From Erwinia sp. SLM-02 (GTDB lineage Bacteria > Pseudomonadota > Gammaproteobacteria > Enterobacterales > Enterobacteriaceae), in the NCBI RefSeq assembly GCF_037450285.1, contig NZ_JAQISN010000001.1, forward strand, positions 434,001 through 498,000: a stretch of 64,000 nt of DNA, read 5' to 3'. The notes beneath the pieces are model-generated. The model was not told the origin of the DNA. It saw only the letters and a list, made by a program, of their open reading frames with translations, and searched no databases. The position numbers and the translations under genes were made by a program. Shown one piece after another: positions 1 through 9,123 of the stretch (its first letter is position 1; each line of letters starts with the position of its first letter).

Positions 1-8
1 ATCGTCAT
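1..8 (-). CDS. nagD: nagD, first codons only (partial at window edge)
   Basis: Read on the minus strand, the last bases before the window edge are ATG ACG AT, preceded by a good ribosome site (AAGGA about ten bases upstream). E. coli NagD begins Met-Thr-Ile and lies directly downstream of nagC, so this is most simply the start of the UMP/ribonucleotide phosphatase gene of the nag operon. Only eight bases are visible; the call rests on gene order and the ribosome site. Confidence 0.5.
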
Positions 9-25
9 GCACTTACTGTCCTTCA

Positions 26-1246
26 TTACGCTTCTAAAAGTCGCTGAAGCAGGATGCCATTCAGCATGGCCCGTTTTGCCAGCGCAAAAGCCCCAATTGC
101 CGAGCGATGATCGATCTCTGAACGCACGACCGGCAGGTTTTTGCGGAACGCCTTCAGCGCCTGAGTATTAATGCAGCTTTCAATAGCGGGCAGCAGAACT
201 TTATCGGCCTCGGTTATCTCACCGGCGATAACCACCTTCTGCGGATTAAACAGGTTAATCGCAATCGCAATCGCCTTACCCAGGTGGCGGCCCACATGCT
301 CAATCACTTCGGCGGCCAGTGCATCACCCCGATTGGCGGCACTGCAGATATGCTGGATCTGGCAATTATCCAGGCTCAGGCTGCTGGGATAACCTTGCGT
401 GAGCAGGTGACGTACGCGATTTTCAATCGCGCTGTTAGCGGCGATAGTTTCCAGGCAGCCGAAATTACCGCAGTGGCAGCGTTCTCCGAGTGGATCAACC
501 TGAATGTGTCCCAACTCGCCGACGTTGCCGTTGCTGCCGAGGAAAATATGGCCGTTGGCAATAATCCCCGCCCCCGTTCCGCGATGAACGCGCACCAGAA
601 TGGAGTCTGCGCAGTCGCGAGAGGCACCAAAATAGTGCTCTGCCAGCGCCAGACTGCGAATGTCATGGCCCACAAAGCTGGTGACGTTGAAGCGTTTTTC
701 AAGGTTAGCAACCAGCGGCCAGTGGCTGACGCTGATATGCGGCATATAGCGGATAACGCCGTTTGTCGGGTCGACCAGGCCGGGAAGGATGACCGAGATA
801 GCGATGAGTTCGCGCAGCTTGCGCTGATGCTGCTCATGGAAGCTGGCAATCGCATTAAACAGCGCGTGCTCCAGCGTTTCCTGGCTGCGCTCTGGCAGAG
901 GATAGTGCTCCTCCGCCAGGGATTTTCCACTGAGATCAAACAGGGTCAGCGTGGCATCATTGCGCCCGAGGCGAACGCCAATCGTATTGAATCCGCGGGT
1001 TTCGCTCACAATGGATATTGCCCGGCGACCGCCGGTGGAAGCCTGCTGCTCAACTTCTTTAATCAGCCCACGCTCAATTAACTGTCGGGTGATTTTGGTT
1101 ACGCTGGCGGGTGCAAGCTGGCTGTGTTCAGCAATCTGAATGCGCGAGATGGGTCCCTGCTGATCGATAAGCCGGTAAACGGCCGCGCTGTTCAGTTGTT
1201 TAACAAGATCAACATTCCCAATTTGGGCCTGGCCGCCAGTGGTCAT
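26..1246 (-). CDS. nagC: NagC, GlcNAc-6-P-responsive repressor (ROK family)
   Basis: Transcriptional repressor of amino-sugar genes, released by GlcNAc-6-phosphate. At 406 residues it matches the E. coli protein in length. An N-terminal winged helix-turn-helix (about residues 30-65) is followed by a ROK domain. The ROK zinc motif C-H-C-G-N-F-G-C-L-E is intact at residues 257-266. It lies 7 bp downstream of nagA on the same strand and is followed by nagD, so it is part of nagBACD and controls its own operon. NagC-like palindromes occur in the nagB-nagE gap and upstream of chiP in this window. Confidence 0.97.
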   Translation of the reverse strand: MTTGGQAQIGNVDLVKQLNSAAVYRLIDQQGPISRIQIAEHSQLAPASVTKITRQLIERGLIKEVEQQASTGGRRAISIVSETRGFNTIGVRLGRNDATLTLFDLSGKSLAEEHYPLPERSQETLEHALFNAIASFHEQHQRKLRELIAISVILPGLVDPTNGVIRYMPHISVSHWPLVANLEKRFNVTSFVGHDIRSLALAEHYFGASRDCADSILVRVHRGTGAGIIANGHIFLGSNGNVGELGHIQVDPLGERCHCGNFGCLETIAANSAIENRVRHLLTQGYPSSLSLDNCQIQHICSAANRGDALAAEVIEHVGRHLGKAIAIAINLFNPQKVVIAGEITEADKVLLPAIESCINTQALKAFRKNLPVVRSEIDHRSAIGAFALAKRAMLNGILLQRLLEA

Positions 1247-1253
1247 TAAATAT

Positions 1254-2402
1254 CTACTCGCTAAAGACCTCGTTACCGTTAACGATGGTCCGGGTGATTT
1301 TATAATCGCGGGTGAATACCGTCAGGTTAGCCACTTTTCCGGCTTCAATTGAACCTAACTGGTTATCAACCCCCATTGCACGGGCCGGATAAAGCGTCGC
1401 CATACGCAGTGCCTCATCCAGGGCGATGCCAACATGTTCGACGCTGTTCTCAACAGCTTCAATCATTGTCAATGCAGAACCACTCAGTGTTCCGTTTTCA
1501 TCCACGCACAGCCCGTTACGATAGTATATTGTTTTACCAGCAAAAATGAACTGGTCAATATCAGCCCCAGCCGGCGCGGTGGCATCGGTGACCAGCACCA
1601 GCTTGTCGCCTTTGATGCGTTTTGCGTTCCGAATATTGGCAAAATGAACGTGTAAACCGTCGGCAATGACGCCGCACCAGACGTCCGGAGAATCAAACAG
1701 CGCGCCAATTAAACCGGGTTCACGACCGGAGGTAGTTGGCATGGCGTTATAAAGGTGGGTGGCGAAGCTGACGCCCGCGGAGATGCCGCTGCGGGCTTCA
1801 TCATAGGTGGCATGAGAGTGACCAGCGGAAACGACGATCCCGGCCGCGCGCAGCTGGCGGATGACTTCCGCTCCCACTTTCTCAGGGGCCAGCGTAATTT
1901 TGGTAATGACGTCCGCATTTTCGCAGAGGAAGTCGACCAGCGCTTTATCCGGGGCACGGATCAGGGCCGGATTATGCGTGCCCTTTTTCAGCGGATTCAG
2001 CCATGGCCCTTCCAGGTGCAGGCCCAGCGCCTGATTGCTGTTTTGCGCCAGCCAGGCTCGCATGACTTCAACCGCGCGCTTCATCAGCTCGTCGGTGCTG
2101 GTGATCAGCGTCGGCAGAAAGCTGGTACAGCCGGATTTTTCATTGGCCTTCTGCATGATGCTCAACGTTTCTACGCTGATTGCCGCAGGGTCGTCATTAA
2201 ACTGCACGCCGCCGCAGCCGTTAAGCTGCAGGTCGATAAAACCCGGCGCAATAATGGCGCCGCGGACGTCGCGGATTTCAATGCCGGCAGGCAGCTCGCC
2301 CTGTGGGCAAATACGGTCGATCAGGCCATTTGCGATCACCACCGCATGCCCGTCGAGGACTTCATGGCCGGTGTAGATACGACCCTGAGTTAACGCATAC
2401 AT
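1254..2402 (-). CDS. nagA: NagA, N-acetylglucosamine-6-phosphate deacetylase
   Basis: Hydrolyses GlcNAc-6-P to glucosamine-6-P and acetate in the cytoplasm, removing the NagC inducer. The protein is 382 residues, as in E. coli. Metal and catalytic residues are present at the E. coli positions: Glu131 (LHLEGPW), His195 (AGHSHAT), His216 (THLYNAM) and Asp273 (LVTDATAPAG). The ATG at 2402 is preferred over the ATG at 2408 because the ribosome site AGGAG lies 8 nt before the former but almost touches the latter, and because the protein then begins MYALTQG like E. coli NagA. Second gene of nagBACD. Confidence 0.97.
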   Translation of the reverse strand: MYALTQGRIYTGHEVLDGHAVVIANGLIDRICPQGELPAGIEIRDVRGAIIAPGFIDLQLNGCGGVQFNDDPAAISVETLSIMQKANEKSGCTSFLPTLITSTDELMKRAVEVMRAWLAQNSNQALGLHLEGPWLNPLKKGTHNPALIRAPDKALVDFLCENADVITKITLAPEKVGAEVIRQLRAAGIVVSAGHSHATYDEARSGISAGVSFATHLYNAMPTTSGREPGLIGALFDSPDVWCGVIADGLHVHFANIRNAKRIKGDKLVLVTDATAPAGADIDQFIFAGKTIYYRNGLCVDENGTLSGSALTMIEAVENSVEHVGIALDEALRMATLYPARAMGVDNQLGSIEAGKVANLTVFTRDYKITRTIVNGNEVFSE

Positions 2403-2499
2403 AGTCATTCTCCTGACTTTTGTTACTGATACCATCCGACCGGCGTAAAAACGTTACCCGGCCGGAGGCGATCGGTGAAGGGGGAGAAACCTCCCGGCC

Positions 2500-3300
2500 T
2501 CACAGACCGGTAATATTTTCCGCTTCCATTTCGCGGAAGTACTTCACGGTCTTCACTTTCAGTTCCATGGTGGCGGGCTCATCGCATACCACAACGGATT
2601 TAGCATGCAGCTGCAGACAGCTAATGGTCCACATATGATTCACGTTACCTTCAACCGCCGCACGCAGAGCGTGGGCCTTCAGGTGCCCGGTAACCAGAAT
2701 CATCACTTCTTCCGCATCAAGCAGCGTACCGACGCCCACGGTCAGTGCGTATTTAGGCACCTGATCAACGTCACCGCCAAAGAAACGGGAGTTGGCGATA
2801 CGGGTATCGTGGGTCAGCGTTTTAATACGGGTACGCGAAGCCAGAGAGGAAGCGGGTTCGTTAAAGGCGATATGCCCGTCGTTGCCCACGCCGCCCATAA
2901 ACAAATGGATTTTGCCGTAGGCGCGGATTTTTTCCTCATACTGACGACATTCTGCGTCAATGTCCGGCGCATTACCATTCAGAAGGTTGATGTTTTCGCT
3001 TTGAATATCAACGTGATCAAAAAAGTTACGGTGCATGAAGCTGTGATAGCTTTCCGGGTGCTCTTTGGGCAGGCCAACATATTCGTCCATATTGAACGTG
3101 ACGACATGTTTAAAGCTAACCTGGCCCGCTTTGTGCATCTCAATGAGGTACTTGTAGGCTTCCAGCGGCGTGCCACCGGTCGGCAGACCCAAAATGAACG
3201 GACGCTCTGCGGTGGGTTTGAAAGCGTTGATACGGTTAACGATATGGCGTGCCGCCCATTTGCCGACCTGAGGAGATGTTGCCAGTGGAATCAGTCTCAT
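2500..3300 (-). CDS. nagB: NagB, glucosamine-6-phosphate deaminase
   Basis: Converts glucosamine-6-P to fructose-6-P and ammonia, feeding amino sugars into glycolysis. The protein is 266 residues, identical in length to E. coli NagB. Active-site residues are visible: Asp72 in NMDEY, and Asp141, His143 and Glu148 in GNDGHIAFNEP. First gene of the nagBACD operon, divergent from nagE across a control region with CRP-like and NagC-like sites. The 97-bp gap to nagA holds no gene. Confidence 0.98.
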   Translation of the reverse strand: MRLIPLATSPQVGKWAARHIVNRINAFKPTAERPFILGLPTGGTPLEAYKYLIEMHKAGQVSFKHVVTFNMDEYVGLPKEHPESYHSFMHRNFFDHVDIQSENINLLNGNAPDIDAECRQYEEKIRAYGKIHLFMGGVGNDGHIAFNEPASSLASRTRIKTLTHDTRIANSRFFGGDVDQVPKYALTVGVGTLLDAEEVMILVTGHLKAHALRAAVEGNVNHMWTISCLQLHAKSVVVCDEPATMELKVKTVKYFREMEAENITGL

Positions 3301-3365
3301 GATGAACCTCGTAAATTGAGCAATATAAAAGGGGTCTAAAACGTCACTCTGCTAACTAAGAATAA

Positions 3366-3382
3366 TCGTAACGTGATTACGA
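3366..3382. promoter_or_regulatory. Candidate NagC operator (nagB-proximal)
   Basis: A perfect 6-bp inverted repeat with a 5-bp spacer (TCGTAA-CGTGA-TTACGA) lies about 65 bp upstream of the nagB start, within AT-rich flanks. In E. coli two NagC operators in the nagE-nagB gap form a repression loop; this palindrome is in the position of the nagB-side operator. The match to a NagC consensus was judged by eye only. Confidence 0.5.
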
Positions 3383-3477
3383 ACAGATAACAGAGGAATA
3401 AGTCCGTTTTGATTTTTCGTATCATAAAATAAGTTTGTTCTGTTGACCAGTATGACAGTAGAGAAAATGCTTTTTTT

Positions 3478-3493
3478 GGTGATTATGGTCACA
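3478..3493. promoter_or_regulatory. Probable CRP-cAMP site, nagB-nagE control region
   Basis: GGTGA-TTATGG-TCACA matches the CRP pattern TGTGA-N6-TCACA in nine of ten core positions. It lies between the two divergent nag transcription units, as the CRP site does in E. coli, and would couple both to glucose limitation. Confidence 0.7.
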
Positions 3494-3506
3494 TAAGTAG
3501 CGATAT

Positions 3507-3527
3507 AATTTGCGAAGCGAATTAATT
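3507..3527. promoter_or_regulatory. Probable NagC operator (nagE-proximal)
   Basis: The reverse strand reads AATTCGCTTCGCAAATT within an AT-rich tract. It shares the AATTCGC core and a CGC(A/G)AA half with the palindrome found upstream of chiP in this window. It lies about 105 bp upstream of nagE. The recurrence of the same core at two loci expected to be under NagC is the main support. Confidence 0.6.
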
Positions 3528-3631
3528 TTTTTTTACACTTATGACTGTGGTGTATACTGTCACTCAGACTGCAGAAGACCGTAAAAAAACAAACGATTTC
3601 TGGCACCTTAACGGGTTCAAAGGGGGAAAAG

Positions 3632-5587
3632 GTGAATATTTTAGGATTCTTTCAACGACTGGGGCGCTCATTACAACTGCCCATAGCCGTACTGCCGGTT
3701 GCAGCGCTGATGCTACGCTTTGGTCAGCCTGACTTACTGAATATGCCGTTCATTGCTCAGGGCGGCGGTGCCATCTTCGATAACCTGGCGCTAATCTTTG
3801 CTATCGGCGTGGCGTCTACCTGGTCCAAAGACAATGCCGGTGCGGCTGCACTGGCCGGTGCAGTCGGTTACTTCATTCTTACCAAAGCGATGGTCACCAT
3901 CAATCCCGCGATCAATATGGGTGTGCTGGCGGGGATCATCACCGGTCTGGTGGCGGGTGCAACCTACAACCGCTGGGCCGATATCAAACTGCCTGATTTC
4001 CTCAGCTTCTTTGGCGGCAAACGTTTTGTGCCGATCGCGACCGGCTTCTTCTGTCTGGTGCTGGCCGCTATTTTTGGCTACATCTGGCCGCCGGTGCAGA
4101 ACGCCATCCATGCCGGTGGCGAATGGATTGTTGCTGAAGGTGCCTTTGGTGCGGGTGTGTTCGGCTTCGTTAACCGTCTGCTGATCCCAACCGGTCTGCA
4201 TCAGGTGCTGAATACCATTGCCTGGTTCCAGATTGGTGAGTTCACCAACGCGGCGGGTACCGTCTTCCACGGCGACATCAACCGTTTCTACGCCGGTGAC
4301 GGCACCGCAGGGATGTTCATGTCGGGCTTCTTCCCGATCATGATGTTCGGTCTGCCGGGTGCGGCGCTGGCGATGTATATGGCTGCCCCTAAAGCGCGTC
4401 GTCCGATGGTCGGCGGGATGCTGCTGTCCGTTGCGGTGACCGCTTTCCTGACCGGTGTGACCGAGCCGCTTGAATTCCTGTTCATGTTCCTGGCTCCGAT
4501 GCTGTACCTGATCCACGCATTGCTGACCGGTATCAGCCTGTTTGTGGCAACCCTGCTGGGTATCCATGCCGGCTTCTCCTTCTCGGCGGGTGCTATCGAC
4601 TATGTGTTGATGTATAACCTGCCGGCAGCCAGCCAGAATGTCTGGGTGCTACTGGTGATGGGCCTGGTTGCCTTTGTGGTGTACTTCGTGCTGTTCAGCG
4701 CGGTTATTCGCATGATGAACCTGAAAACGCCGGGCCGCGAGGATGCCGCTGACCTGGTGGTAAACGACGAAGCGAACAGCAACACCGAAGAGGGGATGGA
4801 TCAGCTGTCCCGCCAGTACATTGTGGCGATTGGTGGCTCCGATAACCTTAACGTGATTGATGCCTGTATTACCCGTCTGCGCCTGTCGGTTAAGGATGCG
4901 GGACTGGTCAACGATGCGGCCTGTAAGCGTTTGGGTGCCTCGGGCATTGTCCGACTGAACAAACAGACGATTCAGGTGATCGTCGGTGCGAAAGCAGAAT
5001 CTATCGCTGAAAGCATGAAAAAACTGATTGCCAAAGGGCCAATCGCGGCGGCAGCGCCTTCCGCGGCGCCGGTTGCTCCTGCTGCGCCCGTCGCGGCCCC
5101 GCAGGCGGTATCGAATGCCAGCAAAGGTATTGTCGGAACGCTGGTGGCGCCGGTAAGCGGCACCGTGGTGGCGATTGACCAGGTGCCTGATGAAGCCTTC
5201 GCCAGTAAAGCGGTCGGTGACGGCCTGGCGATTAAACCGACCAGCAGCACCGTCGTGGCTCCCGCAAGCGGCACGCTGGTGAAAATCTTTAACACCAATC
5301 ACGCGTTCTGTCTGGAAACGGAAAAAGGCGCGGAAATTGTGGTGCACATGGGGCTGGATACCGTGGCGCTGCAGGGTAAAGGCTTTACCCGACTGGTGGA
5401 AGAGGGTGCCCAGGTGGTGGCCGGTCAGCCGGTGCTGGAGATGGACCTGGCCTTCCTTGAGGCCAATGCCCGCTCGATGATCAGCCCGGTTGTGGTCAGC
5501 AACATCGAGGATTTCTCGGGACTGACGCTGCTGGCGGGCGATACCGTGGTTGCCGGTGAGAGCCGTATCTACGAGATCAATGGCTAA
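3632..5587 (+). CDS. nagE: NagE, GlcNAc-specific PTS permease EIICBA
   Basis: Inner-membrane phosphotransferase permease that imports and phosphorylates N-acetylglucosamine. The protein is 651 residues (E. coli 648), starting at GTG as in E. coli, with GGGGGAAAAG just upstream. An IIC membrane domain covers about residues 1-370. The IIB domain carries the phosphorylated Cys412 in ACITRLRL. An Ala/Pro-rich linker near 480-510 joins it to the IIA domain, whose active His572 lies in IVVHMG. All three PTS domains are intact. Divergent from nagBACD, sharing its CRP/NagC control region; a terminator follows. Confidence 0.98.
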   Translation: MNILGFFQRLGRSLQLPIAVLPVAALMLRFGQPDLLNMPFIAQGGGAIFDNLALIFAIGVASTWSKDNAGAAALAGAVGYFILTKAMVTINPAINMGVLAGIITGLVAGATYNRWADIKLPDFLSFFGGKRFVPIATGFFCLVLAAIFGYIWPPVQNAIHAGGEWIVAEGAFGAGVFGFVNRLLIPTGLHQVLNTIAWFQIGEFTNAAGTVFHGDINRFYAGDGTAGMFMSGFFPIMMFGLPGAALAMYMAAPKARRPMVGGMLLSVAVTAFLTGVTEPLEFLFMFLAPMLYLIHALLTGISLFVATLLGIHAGFSFSAGAIDYVLMYNLPAASQNVWVLLVMGLVAFVVYFVLFSAVIRMMNLKTPGREDAADLVVNDEANSNTEEGMDQLSRQYIVAIGGSDNLNVIDACITRLRLSVKDAGLVNDAACKRLGASGIVRLNKQTIQVIVGAKAESIAESMKKLIAKGPIAAAAPSAAPVAPAAPVAAPQAVSNASKGIVGTLVAPVSGTVVAIDQVPDEAFASKAVGDGLAIKPTSSTVVAPASGTLVKIFNTNHAFCLETEKGAEIVVHMGLDTVALQGKGFTRLVEEGAQVVAGQPVLEMDLAFLEANARSMISPVVVSNIEDFSGLTLLAGDTVVAGESRIYEING

Positions 5588-5610
5588 AATACGATACTCA
5601 CGGTAGCAGA

Positions 5611-5642
5611 AAGGGCGGCGAGCAATTCCCGCCCTTTTTTTA
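5611..5642 (+). terminator. Rho-independent terminator of nagE
   Basis: GGGCGG pairs with CCGCCC (5613-5618 with 5629-5634), the stem extended by flanking A-T pairs and followed by a run of eight T. It lies 24 bp after the nagE stop. Confidence 0.9.
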
Positions 5643-5744
5643 TTGGATTTCCGTAACAAACGGTTGTCTCAGTCCCCCGCTTTGTGGATCATACTCCGTT
5701 ATTTCGTAGCGAATTTATTCCAGGCATTAATTGAGGAAATTGAG

Positions 5745-7412
5745 ATGAGTGAGGCTGAAGCCCGCCCAACGAACTTTATTCGTCAGATTATCGACGAAGA
5801 TCTGGCGTCCGGTAAGCACAAGAGCGTGCATACCCGCTTCCCGCCTGAGCCAAATGGCTACCTGCACATTGGCCACGCTAAGTCGATCTGCCTGAACTTT
5901 GGTATCGCAAATGATTACCAGGGCCAGTGCAATCTGCGTTTTGATGACACCAACCCGGTGAAGGAAGACCTGGAGTTCGTTGAGTCAATCAAACGTGACG
6001 TGCAGTGGCTCGGCTTCGAGTGGAGCGGCGAGGTGCGTTACTCATCTGACTATTTCGACCAGCTGCATCACTATGCGGTAGAGCTGATTGAAAAAGGGCT
6101 GGCGTATGTGGATGAACTTTCCCCTGAGCAAATCCGCGAATACCGTGGCAGCCTGACCGCGCCGGGTAAAAACAGCCCTTACCGCGATCGTAGCGTGGAA
6201 GAGAACCTGGCCCTGTTCGAGAAAATGCGCAGCGGCGGATTCGAAGAAGGTAAGGCCTGTCTGCGTGCCAAAATCGATATGGCTTCCAACTTTATCGTGA
6301 TGCGCGATCCGGTGCTGTATCGTATTAAGTTCGCTGACCACCACCAGACCGGTTCGAAGTGGTGCATCTATCCGATGTACGACTTTACCCACTGCATTTC
6401 CGATGCGCTGGAAGGGATCACCCATTCCCTGTGTACGCTGGAGTTCCAGGACAACCGTCGCCTGTATGACTGGGTGCTGGATAACATTACTATCCCGGTT
6501 CATCCGCGCCAGTACGAATTCTCCCGTCTGAATCTTGAATACGCCATTATGTCCAAGCGTAAGCTGAGCCAGCTGGTGAGCGAGAAAGTGGTTGAGGGCT
6601 GGGACGACCCGCGCATGCTGACCGTTTCCGGTCTGCGCCGTCGTGGCTACAGCGCGGAGTCCATCCGTGAGTTCTGCCGCCGCATCGGCGTGACCAAGCA
6701 GGACAACAACGTTGAGATGGCCGCACTGGAATCCTGTATTCGTGACGATCTCAATGAAAACGCGCCGCGCGCCATGGCGGTGCTGGACCCGGTTAAACTG
6801 GTGATTGAAAATCTGCCTGCTCATCATGAAGAAACGATCAGCATGCCCAATCATCCAAACAAGCCGGAAATGGGCACACGTGAAGTGCCGTTCAGCCGCG
6901 AAATCTATATCGATCGTGCTGACTTCCGCGAAGAAGCCAACAAGCAGTACAAGCGTCTGGTGCTGGGTAAAGAAGTCCGCCTGCGTAACGCCTATGTGAT
7001 TAAGGCAGAGCGCGTGGCGAAGGATGAGGAAGGGAACATCACCTGCCTGTTCTGTACCTGCGACGTAGACACCCTGAGCAAAGATCCGGCCGACGGTCGT
7101 AAAGTGAAGGGCGTTATCCACTGGGTTTCCGCAGAACACGCGCTACCGGCCGAGTTCCGTCTTTACGACCGGCTGTTCAGCGTGCCAAATCCGGCGGCGG
7201 CGGAGGATTTCCTCGCCAGCATCAACCCTGAGTCGCTGGTGATTCGCCACGGTTTCGTGGAGCCGGGTATGCAGAGTGCTGAAGCTTCAGCGGCGTTTCA
7301 GTTTGAACGTGAAGGCTACTTCTGCGCTGACAGCGTGTATTCTTCAGCCAGCAATCTGGTATTTAACCGCACCGTTGGCCTGCGCGACACCTGGGCTAAA
7401 ATCGGCGAATAA
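5745..7412 (+). CDS. glnS: GlnS, glutaminyl-tRNA synthetase
   Basis: Charges tRNA-Gln with glutamine in the cytoplasm. The protein is 555 residues (E. coli 554). The class I signature appears as PPEPNGYLHIGH with HIGH at residues 41-44, and the second signature as MSKRK in YAIMSKRKLS near residue 270. The ATG at 5745 gives the E. coli N-terminus MSEAEARPTNF and has GAGGAAATTGAG before it; an upstream in-frame extension to 5643 would run into the nagE terminator and is rejected. Monocistronic, closed by its own terminator. Confidence 0.98.
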   Translation: MSEAEARPTNFIRQIIDEDLASGKHKSVHTRFPPEPNGYLHIGHAKSICLNFGIANDYQGQCNLRFDDTNPVKEDLEFVESIKRDVQWLGFEWSGEVRYSSDYFDQLHHYAVELIEKGLAYVDELSPEQIREYRGSLTAPGKNSPYRDRSVEENLALFEKMRSGGFEEGKACLRAKIDMASNFIVMRDPVLYRIKFADHHQTGSKWCIYPMYDFTHCISDALEGITHSLCTLEFQDNRRLYDWVLDNITIPVHPRQYEFSRLNLEYAIMSKRKLSQLVSEKVVEGWDDPRMLTVSGLRRRGYSAESIREFCRRIGVTKQDNNVEMAALESCIRDDLNENAPRAMAVLDPVKLVIENLPAHHEETISMPNHPNKPEMGTREVPFSREIYIDRADFREEANKQYKRLVLGKEVRLRNAYVIKAERVAKDEEGNITCLFCTCDVDTLSKDPADGRKVKGVIHWVSAEHALPAEFRLYDRLFSVPNPAAAEDFLASINPESLVIRHGFVEPGMQSAEASAAFQFEREGYFCADSVYSSASNLVFNRTVGLRDTWAKIGE

Positions 7413-7438
7413 ACCGATACCGTTTAATCTTTAATAAA

Positions 7439-7464
7439 AAGGGCGATGATTCGCCCTTTTTTTT
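7439..7464 (+). terminator. Rho-independent terminator of glnS
   Basis: AAGGGCGA (7439-7446) pairs with TCGCCCTT (7451-7458) around a TGAT loop and is followed by T residues to 7464. Confidence 0.9.
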
Positions 7465-7550
7465 CGCCTTATCACTCTGCAAATCCTTTTACATTCCTTA
7501 AATGTGCTGTCGATCATACTTTGCACTTTATGCATTATTTAGTGATTGAT

Positions 7551-7566
7551 AATTCGCGACGCGAAA
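7551..7566. promoter_or_regulatory. Probable NagC operator upstream of chiP
   Basis: TTCGCG-A-CGCGAA at 7553-7565 is a perfect palindrome within AT-rich sequence, about 110 bp before chiP. It shares the AATTCGC core with the candidate site upstream of nagE. In E. coli chiP is NagC-repressed and silenced post-transcriptionally by the sRNA ChiX; the chiX gene itself is not in this window. Confidence 0.6.
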
Positions 7567-7672
7567 AATATTCTGGTCGGATAATGACGCAGTTAAGAAT
7601 TTATCTGCGTGAGATTTTCCTGTCGTAATTAGCTGACAGAAATGGATTTTTTCTGGGATAAAAGGATTTTTT

Positions 7673-9076
7673 ATGCAGCTCAAGCGAGTGCTCAGTCGGG
7701 CATTGACGACTTTTTTCGCCGTTTATACAGGGTTAAGTGCAACTCTGATAACTCTGCCCGCTGCGGCCAGCGGATTTATTGATGATTCCTCCCTGTCTGG
7801 CGGAGTGTATTACTGGCAGCGCCATCGCGAACGCAAAGATCTGCAGCCTGATAGCGAAAAATATAATCACTACACGTCAAACCTTCACCACTCCACAATC
7901 AATGCCAATCTTGATTTCTCCTCGGGCTTTGCCGGTGACTGGATTGGGATCGATCTGGCTGCCTTTACCGCCCTGGAAATCTCGAATAAAGGCCCGGGAG
8001 CACCGAACGAAATAGGTTTCAGCGACGGCGACAGCCGCTGGGACGAGCCGTGGAGCGGGGACCGAAATGGCCTGAGCCTCTATAAAGCCGCATTAAAACT
8101 GAAGTATAACGACAGCTGGTTACGGACCGGATATCTGCAGCCCAGCGGACAAACCCTGATGTCACCCCACTGGAGTTTACTGCCCGGTACCTATCGTGGA
8201 GTGGAGATCGGAACGGCGGGTCACTTTACGTCCGCAGGCGAACTGTCCGTTTCTTATATGTGGTCCGATAAATACAAGGCACCGTGGTATCAGCATATGT
8301 ACGACTTCCGCAAGGCGGACGGGAAGACGAAACTGGACTACATGCATTCGCTGGGTGCTAAATTCTCGTCGGAAAATAAGTGGCAGCTGGAAGCGGCTGT
8401 GGGGCAGGCGGACAGCTATATGGACCAGTTTTTTACTAAGGCCAGCTATGCCGTCCCGCTGCTGGGGAACGATCTTGAAACCAGCTGGCAGTTTTATGGC
8501 GCACACGATCGCGAACACGGCGGCGCCGCGAACAGCAATGATGTGTATTCCGGGCTGGCCTGGCTACAGGCGTTGACGTTGGGTTACCGCAGCGGCCCGT
8601 TCCAGTTTCGGCTGGAAGGCACCTGGGTCAAAGCCGATGGCAATCAGGGATATTTTTTGCAGCGTATGACGCCCTCTTATGCCAGTTCAAACGGTCGCCT
8701 CGATGTCTGGTGGGACTCCCGTTCCGACTGGAATGCGAACGGCGAGAAAGCGGTGTTCGCCGGGGTGATGGCTGACCTGGACGGTCTGCACCTTCCCGGA
8801 TGGCAGGCAGGCACCTCATTTGCCTGGGGGTGGGATGCTAAACCCAGCAGTAACCCGGCATTCAATCAAAATCAAAGGCTGCGTGAATCCGCGTGGAACC
8901 TGGACCTTCTCTATACCCTCCAGCAGGGCTGGGGAAAGGGGACGCAGTTTAAGCTGCACTACACCCACTACGACAACCACAGCACGATCCCAAGCTATGA
9001 AGGGGGTTACGGCAATATTTTTCAGGATGAAAAGGACGTGAAGTTTATTGTCACCGCCCCGTTTACCCTTTTTTAA
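7673..9076 (+). CDS. chiP: ChiP, outer-membrane chitoporin
   Basis: Outer-membrane channel for chito-oligosaccharides. The protein is 467 residues (E. coli 468), with a signal peptide ending near residue 33 (LPAAASG) before the mature start FIDDSSLSGGVYYWQR. Family sequences conserved with E. coli ChiP include YLQPSGQTLMSPHWS, GTWVKADGNQGYFLQRMTP and the C-terminal GGYGNIFQDEKDVKF, ending in Phe as outer-membrane barrels do. AAAGGA lies before the ATG. A probable NagC operator lies upstream and a chitobiase gene 47 bp downstream, suggesting a two-gene chitin-utilisation operon. Confidence 0.95.
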   Translation: MQLKRVLSRALTTFFAVYTGLSATLITLPAAASGFIDDSSLSGGVYYWQRHRERKDLQPDSEKYNHYTSNLHHSTINANLDFSSGFAGDWIGIDLAAFTALEISNKGPGAPNEIGFSDGDSRWDEPWSGDRNGLSLYKAALKLKYNDSWLRTGYLQPSGQTLMSPHWSLLPGTYRGVEIGTAGHFTSAGELSVSYMWSDKYKAPWYQHMYDFRKADGKTKLDYMHSLGAKFSSENKWQLEAAVGQADSYMDQFFTKASYAVPLLGNDLETSWQFYGAHDREHGGAANSNDVYSGLAWLQALTLGYRSGPFQFRLEGTWVKADGNQGYFLQRMTPSYASSNGRLDVWWDSRSDWNANGEKAVFAGVMADLDGLHLPGWQAGTSFAWGWDAKPSSNPAFNQNQRLRESAWNLDLLYTLQQGWGKGTQFKLHYTHYDNHSTIPSYEGGYGNIFQDEKDVKFIVTAPFTLF

Positions 9077-9123
9077 ACGGCGGCAGTGCACTCATGGATA
9101 TGACAACATCAAAGGGGAACAGG

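Noticed and set aside
284..1081. A 265-codon open frame on the plus strand across nagC
   Set aside because: It is antisense to nagC, which has clear family identity; the predicted protein has no recognisable features.
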